Notes: a model not told the origin generated them from the letters alone. Positions 1-5,653 are shown, counted from the stretch's first letter. The stretch is 10,726 nt of DNA from Saprospiraceae bacterium (GCA_004297645.1 SCUG01000583.1:1-10726); one strand, 5' to 3'. Program-made: numbers and translations.

Positions 1-411
1 GGCTCAGAGGCGGATAAAATGAAATTTGCCAACGGCATCAATGGCTTGGTCGTGCAATTTGTCCGGCTCGATGTTTTTGAAAACGACAGTGAAATGCTGG
101 TCATGGAGCGCCTGTACCCATTGGATTTCCGGGCTTACGAGCACGAAAAACGGCTGCTCTGGATGGACGTTTTTGAAGATGAAATCGGGCAGTTGCACAA
201 AGCAGGTTTCGTCCACCGGGGTTTGCAGCGCCCCTCCAATATGCCCGGCATGGTTTACGACAACATCTTCCTCACCCCGGCGGGTATCCGCCTCATTGAC
301 GTTGGCATTTCCGCTTTGAAAAACCAGGTGGGCGAGCGGCTTTTCGAGCGCTTTGCAGAGCAGGAACTGGAGGAGTTTGAGAAGTTCCGGGAGTTTTTTC
401 TTTCACGATAA
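1..411 (+). CDS. Protein-kinase-like protein, probably catalytically degenerate; 5' end open at the window edge
   Basis: The first ATG is at 19, but the frame is open to base 1, so the gene may begin upstream. The 130 residues after that ATG look like the hinge and C-lobe of a protein-kinase fold. There is a hinge-like VMERLYPLDF (about 28-37), then LHKAGFVHRGLQRPSN (59-74) where the catalytic HRDLKxxN loop is expected, then DNIFLT (81-86) and LIDVG (92-96) in place of DFG. A typical N-lobe with glycine loop and lysine is not visible, which fits either a missing upstream part or a reduced kinase. The catalytic aspartate position reads Gly (HRG), so phosphotransfer is doubtful, while the DFG-type aspartate remains. 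The C-terminus is a charged helix. Substrate and role are unknown. It is followed by 114 bases without a gene and then the GNAT-like pair. The kinase-fold assignment rests on motif order only. Confidence 0.6.
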   Translation, partial: GSEADKMKFANGINGLVVQFVRLDVFENDSEMLVMERLYPLDFRAYEHEKRLLWMDVFEDEIGQLHKAGFVHRGLQRPSNMPGMVYDNIFLTPAGIRLIDVGISALKNQVGERLFERFAEQELEEFEKFREFFLSR

Positions 412-525
412 GCTCACCTTTATCCAGCTAAATCCTGAAAGATTTTTGGACAAACTCATCTATGGAAACATGGTCTATGATGGATGATTTTAGTATCTTG
501 TGGCACTGTCAAAGTTAAGTCCCCT

Positions 526-1026
526 ATGAGAAATATTCAGACCAGGCTCCAAAGCAACTCAATCCAACACCGTGAAAGCGGCACGTGGTTCGACACTTTG
601 ATTTCAATGGCAACCTTCAAGGATGTGCCTAGTCTGGATGGGAAATGGCTGTTTGATTGGAAAAAAGAAGTGCCACGTGTTCCAGTCTATAAATTGGTCA
701 CCGTTGAAAACCCCGAAACCATTCAAGGCTTGATGAGCGTGGAAGAAAACAAAGGTTTTCTCTTTGTGCCTTTGATTGAAAATGCCCCGCACAACAGGGG
801 CAATAACAAGGAATACAGGGGGATTCCCGGCAACCTGATTGCCTTCGTGTGCAAATTGTCCGACGAACGGGGCTATGGCGGCTACGTGGCTTTCGATGCC
901 AAAACGGCGTTGAAGGAACACTACCGGAACACGCTCGGAGCGCAGGCAATCGGTCATTCAAGCCGGATGTTCATAGACGAAAAGCAGGCGCGAGAATTGA
1001 TTCTTTTTCACTTTCCAAAATCCTGA
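526..1026 (+). CDS. GNAT-like protein of a two-gene unit
   Basis: A 166-residue protein. An in-frame ATG at 484 would add 14 residues (MILVSCGTVKVKSP). I prefer the ATG at 526 because the protein then opens with a charged helix (MRNIQTRLQSN) typical of a normal start. It contains LDGKWLFDWKKE, YKLVTVENPETIQGLMSVEE, then NRGNNKEYRGIPGNLIAF followed by a helix, and YVAFDAKTALKEHYRNTLGA. The glycine-containing loop leading into a helix, and the later Tyr-x-x-x-LGA segment, resemble the acetyl-CoA-binding motif A and motif B of GNAT acetyltransferases. A clean R/Q-x-x-G-x-G/A signature is not present, so enzymatic activity is inferred weakly. The 73-residue gene follows after 4 bases, so the two are almost certainly co-translated. 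Such a bicistron could be a GNAT-type toxin with antitoxin, but the sequence alone does not prove this. Confidence 0.75.
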   Translation: MRNIQTRLQSNSIQHRESGTWFDTLISMATFKDVPSLDGKWLFDWKKEVPRVPVYKLVTVENPETIQGLMSVEENKGFLFVPLIENAPHNRGNNKEYRGIPGNLIAFVCKLSDERGYGGYVAFDAKTALKEHYRNTLGAQAIGHSSRMFIDEKQARELILFHFPKS

Positions 1027-1030
1027 CAAC

Positions 1031-1252
1031 ATGAAATTCATAGAACCCGATGATGTGGATTTAACTGTTAATCCAAAACATCTCACAAAAGAAGAAGCCG
1101 AAGAAATCTCCACCTTCATTCAACAATACAAAGCCAGCCACGGCAAAGTGCCCACAGCCCTCAAAGTCGAATTCACCGACCGGAAAGACCTCGACTTTCT
1201 CATCGCCTTGCTCCAGCGGTTGAACATAAAATGGACGCTTTTGGAAAACTGA
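1031..1252 (+). CDS. 73-residue partner protein of the GNAT-like gene
   Basis: A small acidic protein starting MKFIEPDDVDLTVNP, 4 bases after the stop of the GNAT-like gene. It has a charged helix (LTKEEAEEISTFIQQYKASH), a hydrophobic beta-like stretch (TALKVEFTD) and a second helix (LDFLIALLQRLNIKWTLLEN). There is no membrane segment or recognisable DNA-binding motif. Tight coupling and small size fit an antitoxin or accessory subunit, but I know no named family for it. The end is followed by about 165 bases before repeat A. Confidence 0.7.
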   Translation: MKFIEPDDVDLTVNPKHLTKEEAEEISTFIQQYKASHGKVPTALKVEFTDRKDLDFLIALLQRLNIKWTLLEN

Positions 1253-1416
1253 TTTGTCAATCCCCAGCCATTTTATGGCCGGGTCGCCTTGAGGTGTGGC
1301 ATAGGCTGTTTCATATTGGCGTATTCCTGTTATTGTCGTTCCCACCACTTTTGTTCCGTTAATTTTGGCTTCCGTTAAAAATTGACGGTAGTTCTTCGAG
1401 CGGCAGGGTTTTGAAC
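1253..1416. other. Gene-free stretch with a possible antisense coding remnant
   Basis: No convincing gene starts here. On the minus strand, about 1396-1253 translates without stops into protein-like sequence containing FLTEAKINGTKVVGTTITGI and RQYETAYATPQGDPAIKWLG. This has a composition more like real protein than the usual antisense shadows. There is no start codon within the unique part (the open frame enters from repeat A), and it runs on antisense to the 73-residue gene. It may be the tail of a lost gene. Confidence 0.3.
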
Positions 1417-1572
1417 CCGCCCTCCTTTTTTCCATTCAACCTCCCTTCTGCCGGCGGCGGCCCAGAGGCGCCGGGACAGGCCTTTCAACCGGCGCTTCTG
1501 CCCTTGATAAACAAGCCAGCACCCTCAGGCGCAACCAACACCCACGCCTTCCATGATGCCGTCCCGTTTTTA
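1417..1572 (+). repeat. Intergenic repeat copy A (about 155 bp)
   Basis: This stretch is nearly identical to 2529-2681, with scattered substitutions and a few indels, and shares its first third with copies C and D. All four contain TTTCCATTCAACCT. A and B both continue with a GCCGGCGGCGG block, a hairpin around GGGACAGGCCTTTCAA, the run CCCTTGATAAACAAGCC, and end in GCCTTCCATGATGCCGTCCC followed by a T run. The repeat lies before the DUF6922-like/AbiEii pair and contains no convincing gene. Confidence 0.9.
1463..1500 (+). other. Hairpin in repeat A
   Basis: Bases 1463-1474 (CAGAGGCGCCGG) pair with 1489-1500 (CCGGCGCTTCTG): 12 pairs including one G-T, with a 14-base loop. The second base of the inner stem is C (paired with G) here and T (paired with A) in copy B, so the stem is kept by a compensatory change. 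It is not followed by a clear U tract, so a simple intrinsic terminator is not obvious. Confidence 0.65.
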
Positions 1573-1616
1573 CCCGGCCAGGCTTCTCCCACTCCCACCG
1601 ATTGCGGCATTTTCAG

Positions 1617-1624
1617 TAGTTTTG
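1617..1624 (+). promoter_or_regulatory. Putative Bacteroidota -7 element (TAGTTTTG)
   Basis: An exact match to TAnnTTTG, with 17 bases between it and the ATG at 1642. No TTTG at the usual -33 spacing was found, so only the -7 part is supported. It lies 44 bases after the end of repeat A. Confidence 0.5.
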
Positions 1625-1641
1625 CTTCAAATTCAGGTCAA

Positions 1642-1926
1642 ATGCAACTTTCAAAAGTCATCTTCTGGGACACGGATTATTCCCGCATTGATTGGGAAAA
1701 AAAAGCCCGGTACGTTATCGCACGGGTGTTGATGTATGGCACGGTGAGCGATTGGAATGTCATTAAAGCATTTTATGGATTGGAGCGCATCAAAGAAGAA
1801 ATGCTGAAAGAAAGAAGCTTAGACAAAAAGACACTTAGCTTTTTAAGCTGCATCTTCGAACTGCCTAAAGAAAAATTCCGATGCTACACCGAACCGCAGC
1901 CCTACCCGCCACACTGGAACTTCTGA
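1642..1926 (+). CDS. DUF6922-like small protein, putative antitoxin of the AbiEii-type pair
   Basis: A 94-residue protein starting MQLSKVIFWDTDYSRIDWEK. The open frame extends upstream through repeat A by non-ATG codons, but that extension is repeat DNA, and the ATG at 1642 follows a -7 promoter element. The order LSKVIFWDTD, IDWEKKARYVIARVLMYG, SDWNVIKAFYGLERIKEE, LDKKTLSFLS, then KEKFRCY near the end agrees with the DUF6922-like proteins that I recall beside nucleotidyltransferase toxins in Bacteroidota. The middle suggests a small helical DNA-binding-like fold, consistent with an autoregulating antitoxin. Its end overlaps the start of the next gene by 46 bases in another frame, which implies translational coupling. 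Family assignment is from memory of the motif pattern. Confidence 0.85.
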   Translation: MQLSKVIFWDTDYSRIDWEKKARYVIARVLMYGTVSDWNVIKAFYGLERIKEEMLKERSLDKKTLSFLSCIFELPKEKFRCYTEPQPYPPHWNF

Positions 1927-2498
1927 AAAACATCATGGCAAAGCCTGCCCTTTCAGGCTTTTACTTAGCAGGCGGCACGTCGCTGGCGTTGCAAACCGGG
2001 CACCGGCTTTCGCGTGATTTGGATTTTTTTGGAAAACGCCCTTTCGAGGCGCAGGAAATCCTGGATGAAATGCACGGCTTGGGGCCTGTCTCCCTGATGT
2101 CCCAAAGCAAGAATATTCTGATACTGAATGTCAGGGAAGTCAAAGTGGATTTTGTGAACTACCGTTATCCCGTTATCGCGCCGCCCGTGGAGGAAGCAGG
2201 TATGCGGTTGCTTTCCACGCAGGACATCGGCGCCATGAAATTGGCGGCTGTTGCGGGGAGGGGCAGGAAACGGGACTTTTATGATTTGTACTTCCTTTTG
2301 CAGCAATATTCCTTGCCGGAATTGATGCGGTTTTATTTGCAAAAATTCGATGATGGCTCCGAGTTCATGGTCGTTAGAAGTTTGACGTATTTCGAGGATG
2401 CCAGCCAGGATGAGGAGGTTACTTTGTTGAAAGGAAAAGTAAAGTGGGACGCTGTTAAAATGGCCATTTCGAGGGAGGTTAAAAAACATTACAGGTAA
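1881..2498 (+). CDS. AbiEii/AbiGii-type nucleotidyltransferase toxin family protein
   Basis: A 205-residue protein of the polymerase-beta-like nucleotidyltransferase superfamily. GGTSLALQTGHRLSRDLDFF (31-50) gives the GG-x-S motif and the metal-binding D-x-D pair (Asp46, Asp48). A third acidic residue is in VKVDFVNY (Asp90). IGAMKLAAVAGRGRKRDFYD (116-135) matches the conserved Lys...Arg...Lys-x-Asp-x-x-Asp-Leu segment. All expected active-site residues are present, so it is probably functional. Known relatives transfer nucleotides to tRNA or other targets and act in type IV-like TA or abortive-infection systems. The target here is unknown. The ATG at 1881 overlaps the upstream antitoxin-like gene by 46 bases. 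Repeat B follows about 30 bases after the stop. Confidence 0.9.
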   Translation: MLHRTAALPATLELLKNIMAKPALSGFYLAGGTSLALQTGHRLSRDLDFFGKRPFEAQEILDEMHGLGPVSLMSQSKNILILNVREVKVDFVNYRYPVIAPPVEEAGMRLLSTQDIGAMKLAAVAGRGRKRDFYDLYFLLQQYSLPELMRFYLQKFDDGSEFMVVRSLTYFEDASQDEEVTLLKGKVKWDAVKMAISREVKKHYR

Positions 2499-2528
2499 TT
2501 GTTGCCGGGCATATAACCGCCACTCCCG

Positions 2529-2681
2529 CCGCCCTCCTTTTTTCCATTCAACCTCCCTTCTGCCGGCGGCGGTTCCGGGGTGCCGGGACAGGCCTTTCAA
2601 CCGGCACTTCTGCCCTTGATAAACAAGCCTGCACCCTCCGGCAAGCACACCCACGCCTTCCATGATGCCGTCCCGTTTTTA
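2529..2681 (+). repeat. Intergenic repeat copy B (about 153 bp)
   Basis: The second near-full-length copy of the A repeat. It begins CCGCCCTCC, contains TTTCCATTCAACCT at 2541-2554, and ends GATGCCGTCCCGTTTTTA as A does. CCGCCGCC (2526-2533) can pair with GGCGGCGG (2565-2572). It sits between the AbiEii-type gene and the YhcG-type nuclease, and its end is 5 bases from the next -7 element. Confidence 0.9.
2577..2610 (+). other. Hairpin in repeat B, matching that in A
   Basis: GTGCCGG (2580-2586) pairs with CCGGCAC (2601-2607) around a 14-base loop that is identical in copy A. Two G-T pairs and one G-C pair extend the stem outward. Where A has a C-G pair, this copy has T-A. Confidence 0.6.
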
Positions 2682-2685
2682 TCGC

Positions 2686-2693
2686 TACTTTTG
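2686..2693 (+). promoter_or_regulatory. Putative Bacteroidota -7 element (TACTTTTG)
   Basis: An exact TAnnTTTG match directly after repeat B, with 29 bases between it and the ATG at 2723. No clear -33 TTTG was found at the usual distance. Confidence 0.5.
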
Positions 2694-2722
2694 CTATTCC
2701 TCAAACGCACTAAACGAAACTT

Positions 2723-3718
2723 ATGGACCTGCACCAACAATTCGATGAAATAGCGACGCTCATCCAGGCGGCAAGGTCGAAGGCTTTTTATGAAGTCAAC
2801 CGGACGATGGTGGAGCTTTATTGGGAAATTGGGAAATACATTTCCGAGCGCACCCAGAATGGCAACTGGGGAAAGTCGGTCGTAAAAAACCTGGCGGATT
2901 ATCTCCAGACCAATGTGCCCAACCCCAAAGGTTTTTCCGCCCAGAACCTTTGGAGAATGAAGCAATTTTACGAGACCTACCTCGACGATGAAAAACTCTC
3001 ACCACTGGTGAGAGAAATTAGCTGGACAAACCACCTGCTCCTGCTTTCAGGCACAAAATCAGCAGAAGAAAAGGAATTTTACCTGCGCCTCGCCATTCGG
3101 GAACATTACAGCAAGCGGGAATTGGAAAGGCAACTCAACAGCGGATTGTTTGAGCGGGTCATATTTTCCAAAAAGGGCAACCTGCCCGAAATCCTTCCCG
3201 GCAAAGACTTGCGGGAGTTCGGCTTTCGGGACAACTACCTCGTGGACTTCCTGCACTTGCCCGACGCTCATTCGGAAAAAGACCTGCGCAAGAGCATTTT
3301 GAAAAACCTGAAAAACTTCCTCCTTGAATTTGGCAAGGACTTCATTTTGGTCGGAGAGGAATTTCCCGTTTTAGCCGGCAACGAGGATTTTCACATTGAC
3401 CTGCTTTTCTTTCACCGGGAACTGCGCTGCCTCGTTCCGTTCGATTTGAAAATTGACCGGTTCAAACCGGAGTATGTCGGCAAAATGAATTTCTACTTGG
3501 AAATCCTGGACAGGAGCTACAAAAAGGAACACGAGAACCCCAGCGTAGGCATCATCCTTTGCAAGGAAAAAAACGATGAAATCGTGGAAATTGCGCTGAA
3601 CCGAAGCTTGTCGCCGATGCTCATCTCATCTTACGAGACCCGGCTGATTGACAAGAATCTGCTGCGGGAAAAGCTGCACGAGTTTTATGAGATTTCGCTT
3701 TTGGACCAGGGAGGGTAG
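2723..3718 (+). CDS. YhcG/DUF1016-family PDDEXK nuclease
   Basis: A 331-residue protein with the two-part layout of this family. The N-terminal DUF1016 domain (about 1-150) shows MVELYWEIGKYI, NGNWGKSVVKNLADYL, GFSAQNLWRMKQFY and ISWTNHLLLL, all characteristic. The C-terminal PDDEXK domain (about 165-310) has GEEFPV (211-216), Asp226 in FHIDLLFFHRELRCLVPF, then the D/E-x-K element as DLK (241-243), and FKPEYVGKMNFYLEILD. The more common Glu of ELK is Asp here, which still suits metal binding. Length is normal, and nothing suggests decay. It is a putative metal-dependent DNA nuclease. Relatives occur in defence and mobile regions, but their biological role is not settled. It is the only single-gene module of the array, placed between repeats B and C. 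Confidence 0.92.
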   Translation: MDLHQQFDEIATLIQAARSKAFYEVNRTMVELYWEIGKYISERTQNGNWGKSVVKNLADYLQTNVPNPKGFSAQNLWRMKQFYETYLDDEKLSPLVREISWTNHLLLLSGTKSAEEKEFYLRLAIREHYSKRELERQLNSGLFERVIFSKKGNLPEILPGKDLREFGFRDNYLVDFLHLPDAHSEKDLRKSILKNLKNFLLEFGKDFILVGEEFPVLAGNEDFHIDLLFFHRELRCLVPFDLKIDRFKPEYVGKMNFYLEILDRSYKKEHENPSVGIILCKEKNDEIVEIALNRSLSPMLISSYETRLIDKNLLREKLHEFYEISLLDQGG

Positions 3719-3722
3719 CCAC

Positions 3723-3792
3723 GCCGGCCGCCCACCTTCCACTCCCCCCGCCTTCCTTCTTTCCATTCAACCTGCCCTTTTGCCAGCGGCGG
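3723..3792 (+). repeat. Intergenic repeat copy C (short form)
   Basis: Starts 5 bases after the nuclease stop. It shares GCCCACCTTCCACTCCCC and the following bases with copy D, TTTCCATTCAACCT (3760-3773) with all copies, and a GCGGCGG block with A and B. It lacks the hairpin and 3' two thirds of A and B. Confidence 0.8.
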
Positions 3793-3827
3793 TTTGCGGG
3801 CGGAATTGTGAAAAAGTTGTACTTTTG
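3793..3827 (+). promoter_or_regulatory. Putative Bacteroidota promoter before the 149-residue gene
   Basis: The -7 element TACTTTTG (3820-3827) matches TAnnTTTG exactly, with 14 bases before the ATG at 3842. A TTTG at 3793-3796 could be the -33 element. The 23-base spacer is slightly longer than the usual 19-21. The TTTG starts directly after the end of repeat C. Confidence 0.55.
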
Positions 3828-3841
3828 AAAAAAAACAGGGC

Positions 3842-4291
3842 ATGACTACTACCGGCGTTCAGCAAGAAATCCAAATCCGTCTCGAAAACAAGCTCGTCGC
3901 AGCCTTGCCTCAGGAACTGGCAGACTTGGCAACTGCCATTGAAAAATCAAAATACATTTTATCGCTCGAAAAAGACTTCGACAGCGAAGGAGCGGAACCT
4001 TATCCAAGTGAAGTATGGATAAAAGCTATTCGGTTCATTTCAGGTTATGCTGCATGGCTTTTCCGGCTTTTTGGAAAGACTATTGCCCTGCCGGAAATAT
4101 ATCATGCACCTGAAAGCAGCATTGACATTTACTGGGAAAACGAGCGGTTCAATCTCCTAATCAACATTCCCGCTGATGAATCGCCTGCCACGTTTTACGG
4201 CGATGACTTTGGCAAACAGGTGACGCAAGGAAAATTCGACCCGGAGAATTTTCAAAATGCCCTGCTTCCTCATCTTTCCATACTTGCCTGA
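3842..4291 (+). CDS. Conserved-looking 149-residue protein, first gene of an unnamed pair
   Basis: No named domain is recognised. The N-terminal third is helical (LENKLVAALPQELADLATAI). Next comes LSLEKDFDSEGAEPYPSEVW (about 40-60), a pattern like the L-x-x-DWDGxGA-xP segment that I recall in small bacterial proteins of this type. Then follow ALPEIYHAPESSIDIYWENE, FNLLINIPADESPATFYGDD, and a C-terminal stretch (FDPENFQNALLPHLS). The IDIYWE and LLINIP strands suggest an alpha/beta fold. There is no signal peptide or membrane span. The next gene begins 2 bases after its stop, so they are translated together. By size and context it may be the antitoxin or helper of the 137-residue protein, but this is inference. 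Confidence 0.8.
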   Translation: MTTTGVQQEIQIRLENKLVAALPQELADLATAIEKSKYILSLEKDFDSEGAEPYPSEVWIKAIRFISGYAAWLFRLFGKTIALPEIYHAPESSIDIYWENERFNLLINIPADESPATFYGDDFGKQVTQGKFDPENFQNALLPHLSILA

Positions 4292-4293
4292 CC

Positions 4294-4707
4294 ATGTGGG
4301 AAATCGAGTCAATTCCCGACGAAACCCACCTATTTTACCGCCTTCACAAAAGTTTCATCGTGGAAGGTGAAGTTTTACCCGGCGCATTCCAGGAAAGGGG
4401 CGAGGGCAATGAGCGGGGTATGTCCACGGATTGGGCAAAATATTCCACTGCCGGGGAAGCCTTGCATCGCTCTAAAGCTCCGCATGAAAATGCAATCGTT
4501 CAATTTCACGTAGGCAAAATCAGGTCACTGCCGTCATTGGAAGTTGTTCATGCTCCCATGGCTGACAACCGGGCGCATTGTCACATCAAAGGCATTCCTC
4601 ACGAAAGGCAATTAAAAACACAGGTTCGCTTTTTACTCAAACGGTCATTCAAGTGGTGTATCGAGCCTGAAGACACTTTGCTGACAAAAAATGATTGGAA
4701 CTTCTGA
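4294..4707 (+). CDS. Conserved-looking 137-residue protein, second gene of an unnamed pair, possible toxin
   Basis: No named domain is recognised with confidence. The protein is rich in polar motifs that look like an active site: LFYRLHKSFIVEGEVLPGAF (13-32), GMSTDWAKYST (42-52), AIVQFHVGKIRSL, and VVHAPMADNRAHCHIKG (about 83-99). An early Arg-x-His, a Ser-Thr strand and a later conserved acidic/His segment recall ADP-ribosyltransferase or RES-type folds, but no Arg-Ser-Glu triad can be assigned with certainty. The start ATG is 2 bases after the preceding gene. Repeat D begins 8 bases after its stop. Position in an array of TA/defence-like modules and the two-gene layout make a toxin role plausible but unproven. 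Confidence 0.8.
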   Translation: MWEIESIPDETHLFYRLHKSFIVEGEVLPGAFQERGEGNERGMSTDWAKYSTAGEALHRSKAPHENAIVQFHVGKIRSLPSLEVVHAPMADNRAHCHIKGIPHERQLKTQVRFLLKRSFKWCIEPEDTLLTKNDWNF

Positions 4708-4715
4708 ACCTGCCC

Positions 4716-4775
4716 GCCAGCCGCCCACCTTCCACTCCCCCCGCCCTCTTTCTTTCCATTCAACCTGCACTTTTG
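4716..4775 (+). repeat. Intergenic repeat copy D (short form)
   Basis: Shares about 60 bases with copy C, including GCCCACCTTCCACTCCCC and TTTCCATTCAACCT (4753-4766), then diverges at TTTTGTTGCC. It is the last copy and marks the right end of the array. The detached ddl tail begins 17 bases later. Confidence 0.8.
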
Positions 4776-4791
4776 TTGCCAATTCGTGTAA

Positions 4792-4905
4792 TCAAACCCT
4801 CGTCCGCTGCAATACCCCGTCCCGCTGATGCCGCTCTATCGCCAGCGTGAGCAGGCGGTTAATCAAATCAGCGCAGGTGGTTCGTTTGGTTGCCTTTTTG
4901 CTCAT
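4792..4905 (-). pseudogene. Detached copy of the ddl 3' end
   Basis: On the minus strand, the last 78 bases (4792-4869) match the last 78 bases of ddl (5661-5738) with about 9 substitutions and no indels, including the stop codon. The encoded tail reads DLINRLLTLAIERHQRDGVL then QRTRV, against DLIDRLLTLAIERHKRDGAL then QRTRF in Ddl. The open frame starts at an ATG at 4905 with an unrelated MSKKATKRTTCA, giving 37 residues. The rest of ddl is absent. It is best read as a duplicated or displaced gene end rather than a functional gene. Confidence 0.8.
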
Positions 4906-4952
4906 CCCGGATGTTTGAATGGAAGGAGGTAAGATAGGAAATTGGGCAGGGT

Positions 4953-5363
4953 TTACGGTTCGAAAAAGCGGTCGAACCCTTTGCTGCGAAGGCCGCTTTT
5001 CAGTTCCTCATCTTTTGTCCAAAGGCGGGCGCCGAGTTCGAGGGTGAGGGCGACGAAGGCGGTGTCGTTTTCATCAATGTCCTTGCATAACCGAAATGCT
5101 TCCATAGCATTGGAAAACGAAATCAACCCTTCATTTACAAAGTGGATATTCAAAAGTAATTTGTTTAAAACTTCGAGTAATTCTTCTTCCGACAGCTTTG
5201 ATTTTTTCAGCAATCGTCCTTTGTGCTTGAAAATTTCAGTGAACAAATAGTTGGGGCTGCAAAGTTGAAATTCTTCCTGAGACAGGATAAAAGCCCTTGC
5301 CTTTGCATTTTTGGATTGTAAGGCGCTAAAAAATATGCTCGTGTCAACGACAAGGTTTTCCAT
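4953..5363 (-). CDS. PIN-domain protein, VapC-like ribonuclease toxin
   Basis: 136 residues, a normal length for a stand-alone PIN domain. The acidic metal site is complete: Asp7 in LVVDTSIFF, Glu43 in YLFTEIFKH, the cluster DIDENDTAFVALTLE (95-109, with Asp97 and Asp100), and Asp118 in LWTKDEEL. Such proteins are usually Mg-dependent RNases that cut tRNA, rRNA or mRNA; the substrate here is unknown. Its ATG overlaps the stop of the upstream antitoxin-like gene by one base (TAATG), the classic TA arrangement. A 7-bp inverted repeat (GGTTCGA 4957-4963, TCGAACC 4972-4978) lies across its last codons. The pair sits between two copies of the ddl tail. Confidence 0.9.
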   Translation of the reverse strand: MENLVVDTSIFFSALQSKNAKARAFILSQEEFQLCSPNYLFTEIFKHKGRLLKKSKLSEEELLEVLNKLLLNIHFVNEGLISFSNAMEAFRLCKDIDENDTAFVALTLELGARLWTKDEELKSGLRSKGFDRFFEP

Positions 5364-5599
5364 TACCGGTCAGGATTGAGGAACCATTCTTTGTTTTTTG
5401 CCCACCAATCCTTATTGATTTGCTCGCCTATTTCTTCAATACTTTCATCAAAGCAGGCTTTACCAATGAGGTGTTCGAGCCTCATCTTTTCCAAAAACTC
5501 AAGTAATAAGTTAACGTCCACTGCCTTTTTATCAATAGAAACGATGTACTGGTCATCGGTTGAACGGACGGTGATGGGCGAAGCCATTGTATTTTCCAT
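5363..5599 (-). CDS. Antitoxin-like partner of the PIN protein
   Basis: 78 residues from the ATG at 5599. A TTG two codons upstream (5605) and an ATG at 5587 are less likely, because the promoter -7 element leaves a suitable leader before 5599. The N-terminus is beta-rich (MASPITVRSTDDQYIVSIDK) and is followed by a helix (VDVNLLLEFLEKMRLEHLIG) and an acidic, aromatic tail (EIGEQINKDWWAKNKEWFLN). This layout, a DNA-binding-like front and a toxin-wrapping tail, suits VapB-type antitoxins, though I cannot name the fold. It overlaps the toxin start by one base, and it probably binds its own promoter. Confidence 0.82.
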   Translation of the reverse strand: MENTMASPITVRSTDDQYIVSIDKKAVDVNLLLEFLEKMRLEHLIGKACFDESIEEIGEQINKDWWAKNKEWFLNPDR

Positions 5600-5622
5600 G
5601 TTCAAGATTTTTTTTGTGCAAA

Positions 5623-5653
5623 CAAATTTACGGTAAAATCGCCGGCGCGCAAA
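5623..5653 (-). promoter_or_regulatory. Canonical Bacteroidota promoter of the PIN toxin-antitoxin pair
   Basis: On the minus strand, TTTG (5653-5650), a 19-base spacer, and TAAATTTG (5630-5623). Both elements and the spacing match the phylum consensus TTTG / TAnnTTTG. The start codon at 5599 is 23 bases downstream. It lies in the 61 bases between the ddl stop and the antitoxin start. Confidence 0.7.

Noticed and set aside
484..525. Upstream ATG start and a promoter-like TATCTTG before the GNAT-like gene
   Set aside because: The extra 14 residues look unrelated to the fold, and TATCTTGT departs from TAnnTTTG, so neither was annotated.
1411..1641. N-terminal extension of the DUF6922-like gene through repeat A
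   Set aside because: It would begin at TTG inside the repeat and run through low-complexity proline-rich sequence and the -7 element; the ATG at 1642 is a better start.
1965..2663. Minus-strand open frame of 232 codons across the AbiEii-type gene and repeat B
   Set aside because: It is a shadow of the nucleotidyltransferase gene, which keeps all catalytic residues on the plus strand; the rest is repeat DNA.
1417..4775. Integron attC sites at the module boundaries
   Set aside because: ATTCAAC in the repeats fits the RYYYAAC half, but no matching GTTRRRY partner or attC-like folded arm was found, and no integrase is in the window.
1417..4775. CRISPR array
   Set aside because: The repeats are about 1 kb apart, variable in length, and the intervals are genes rather than short spacers.
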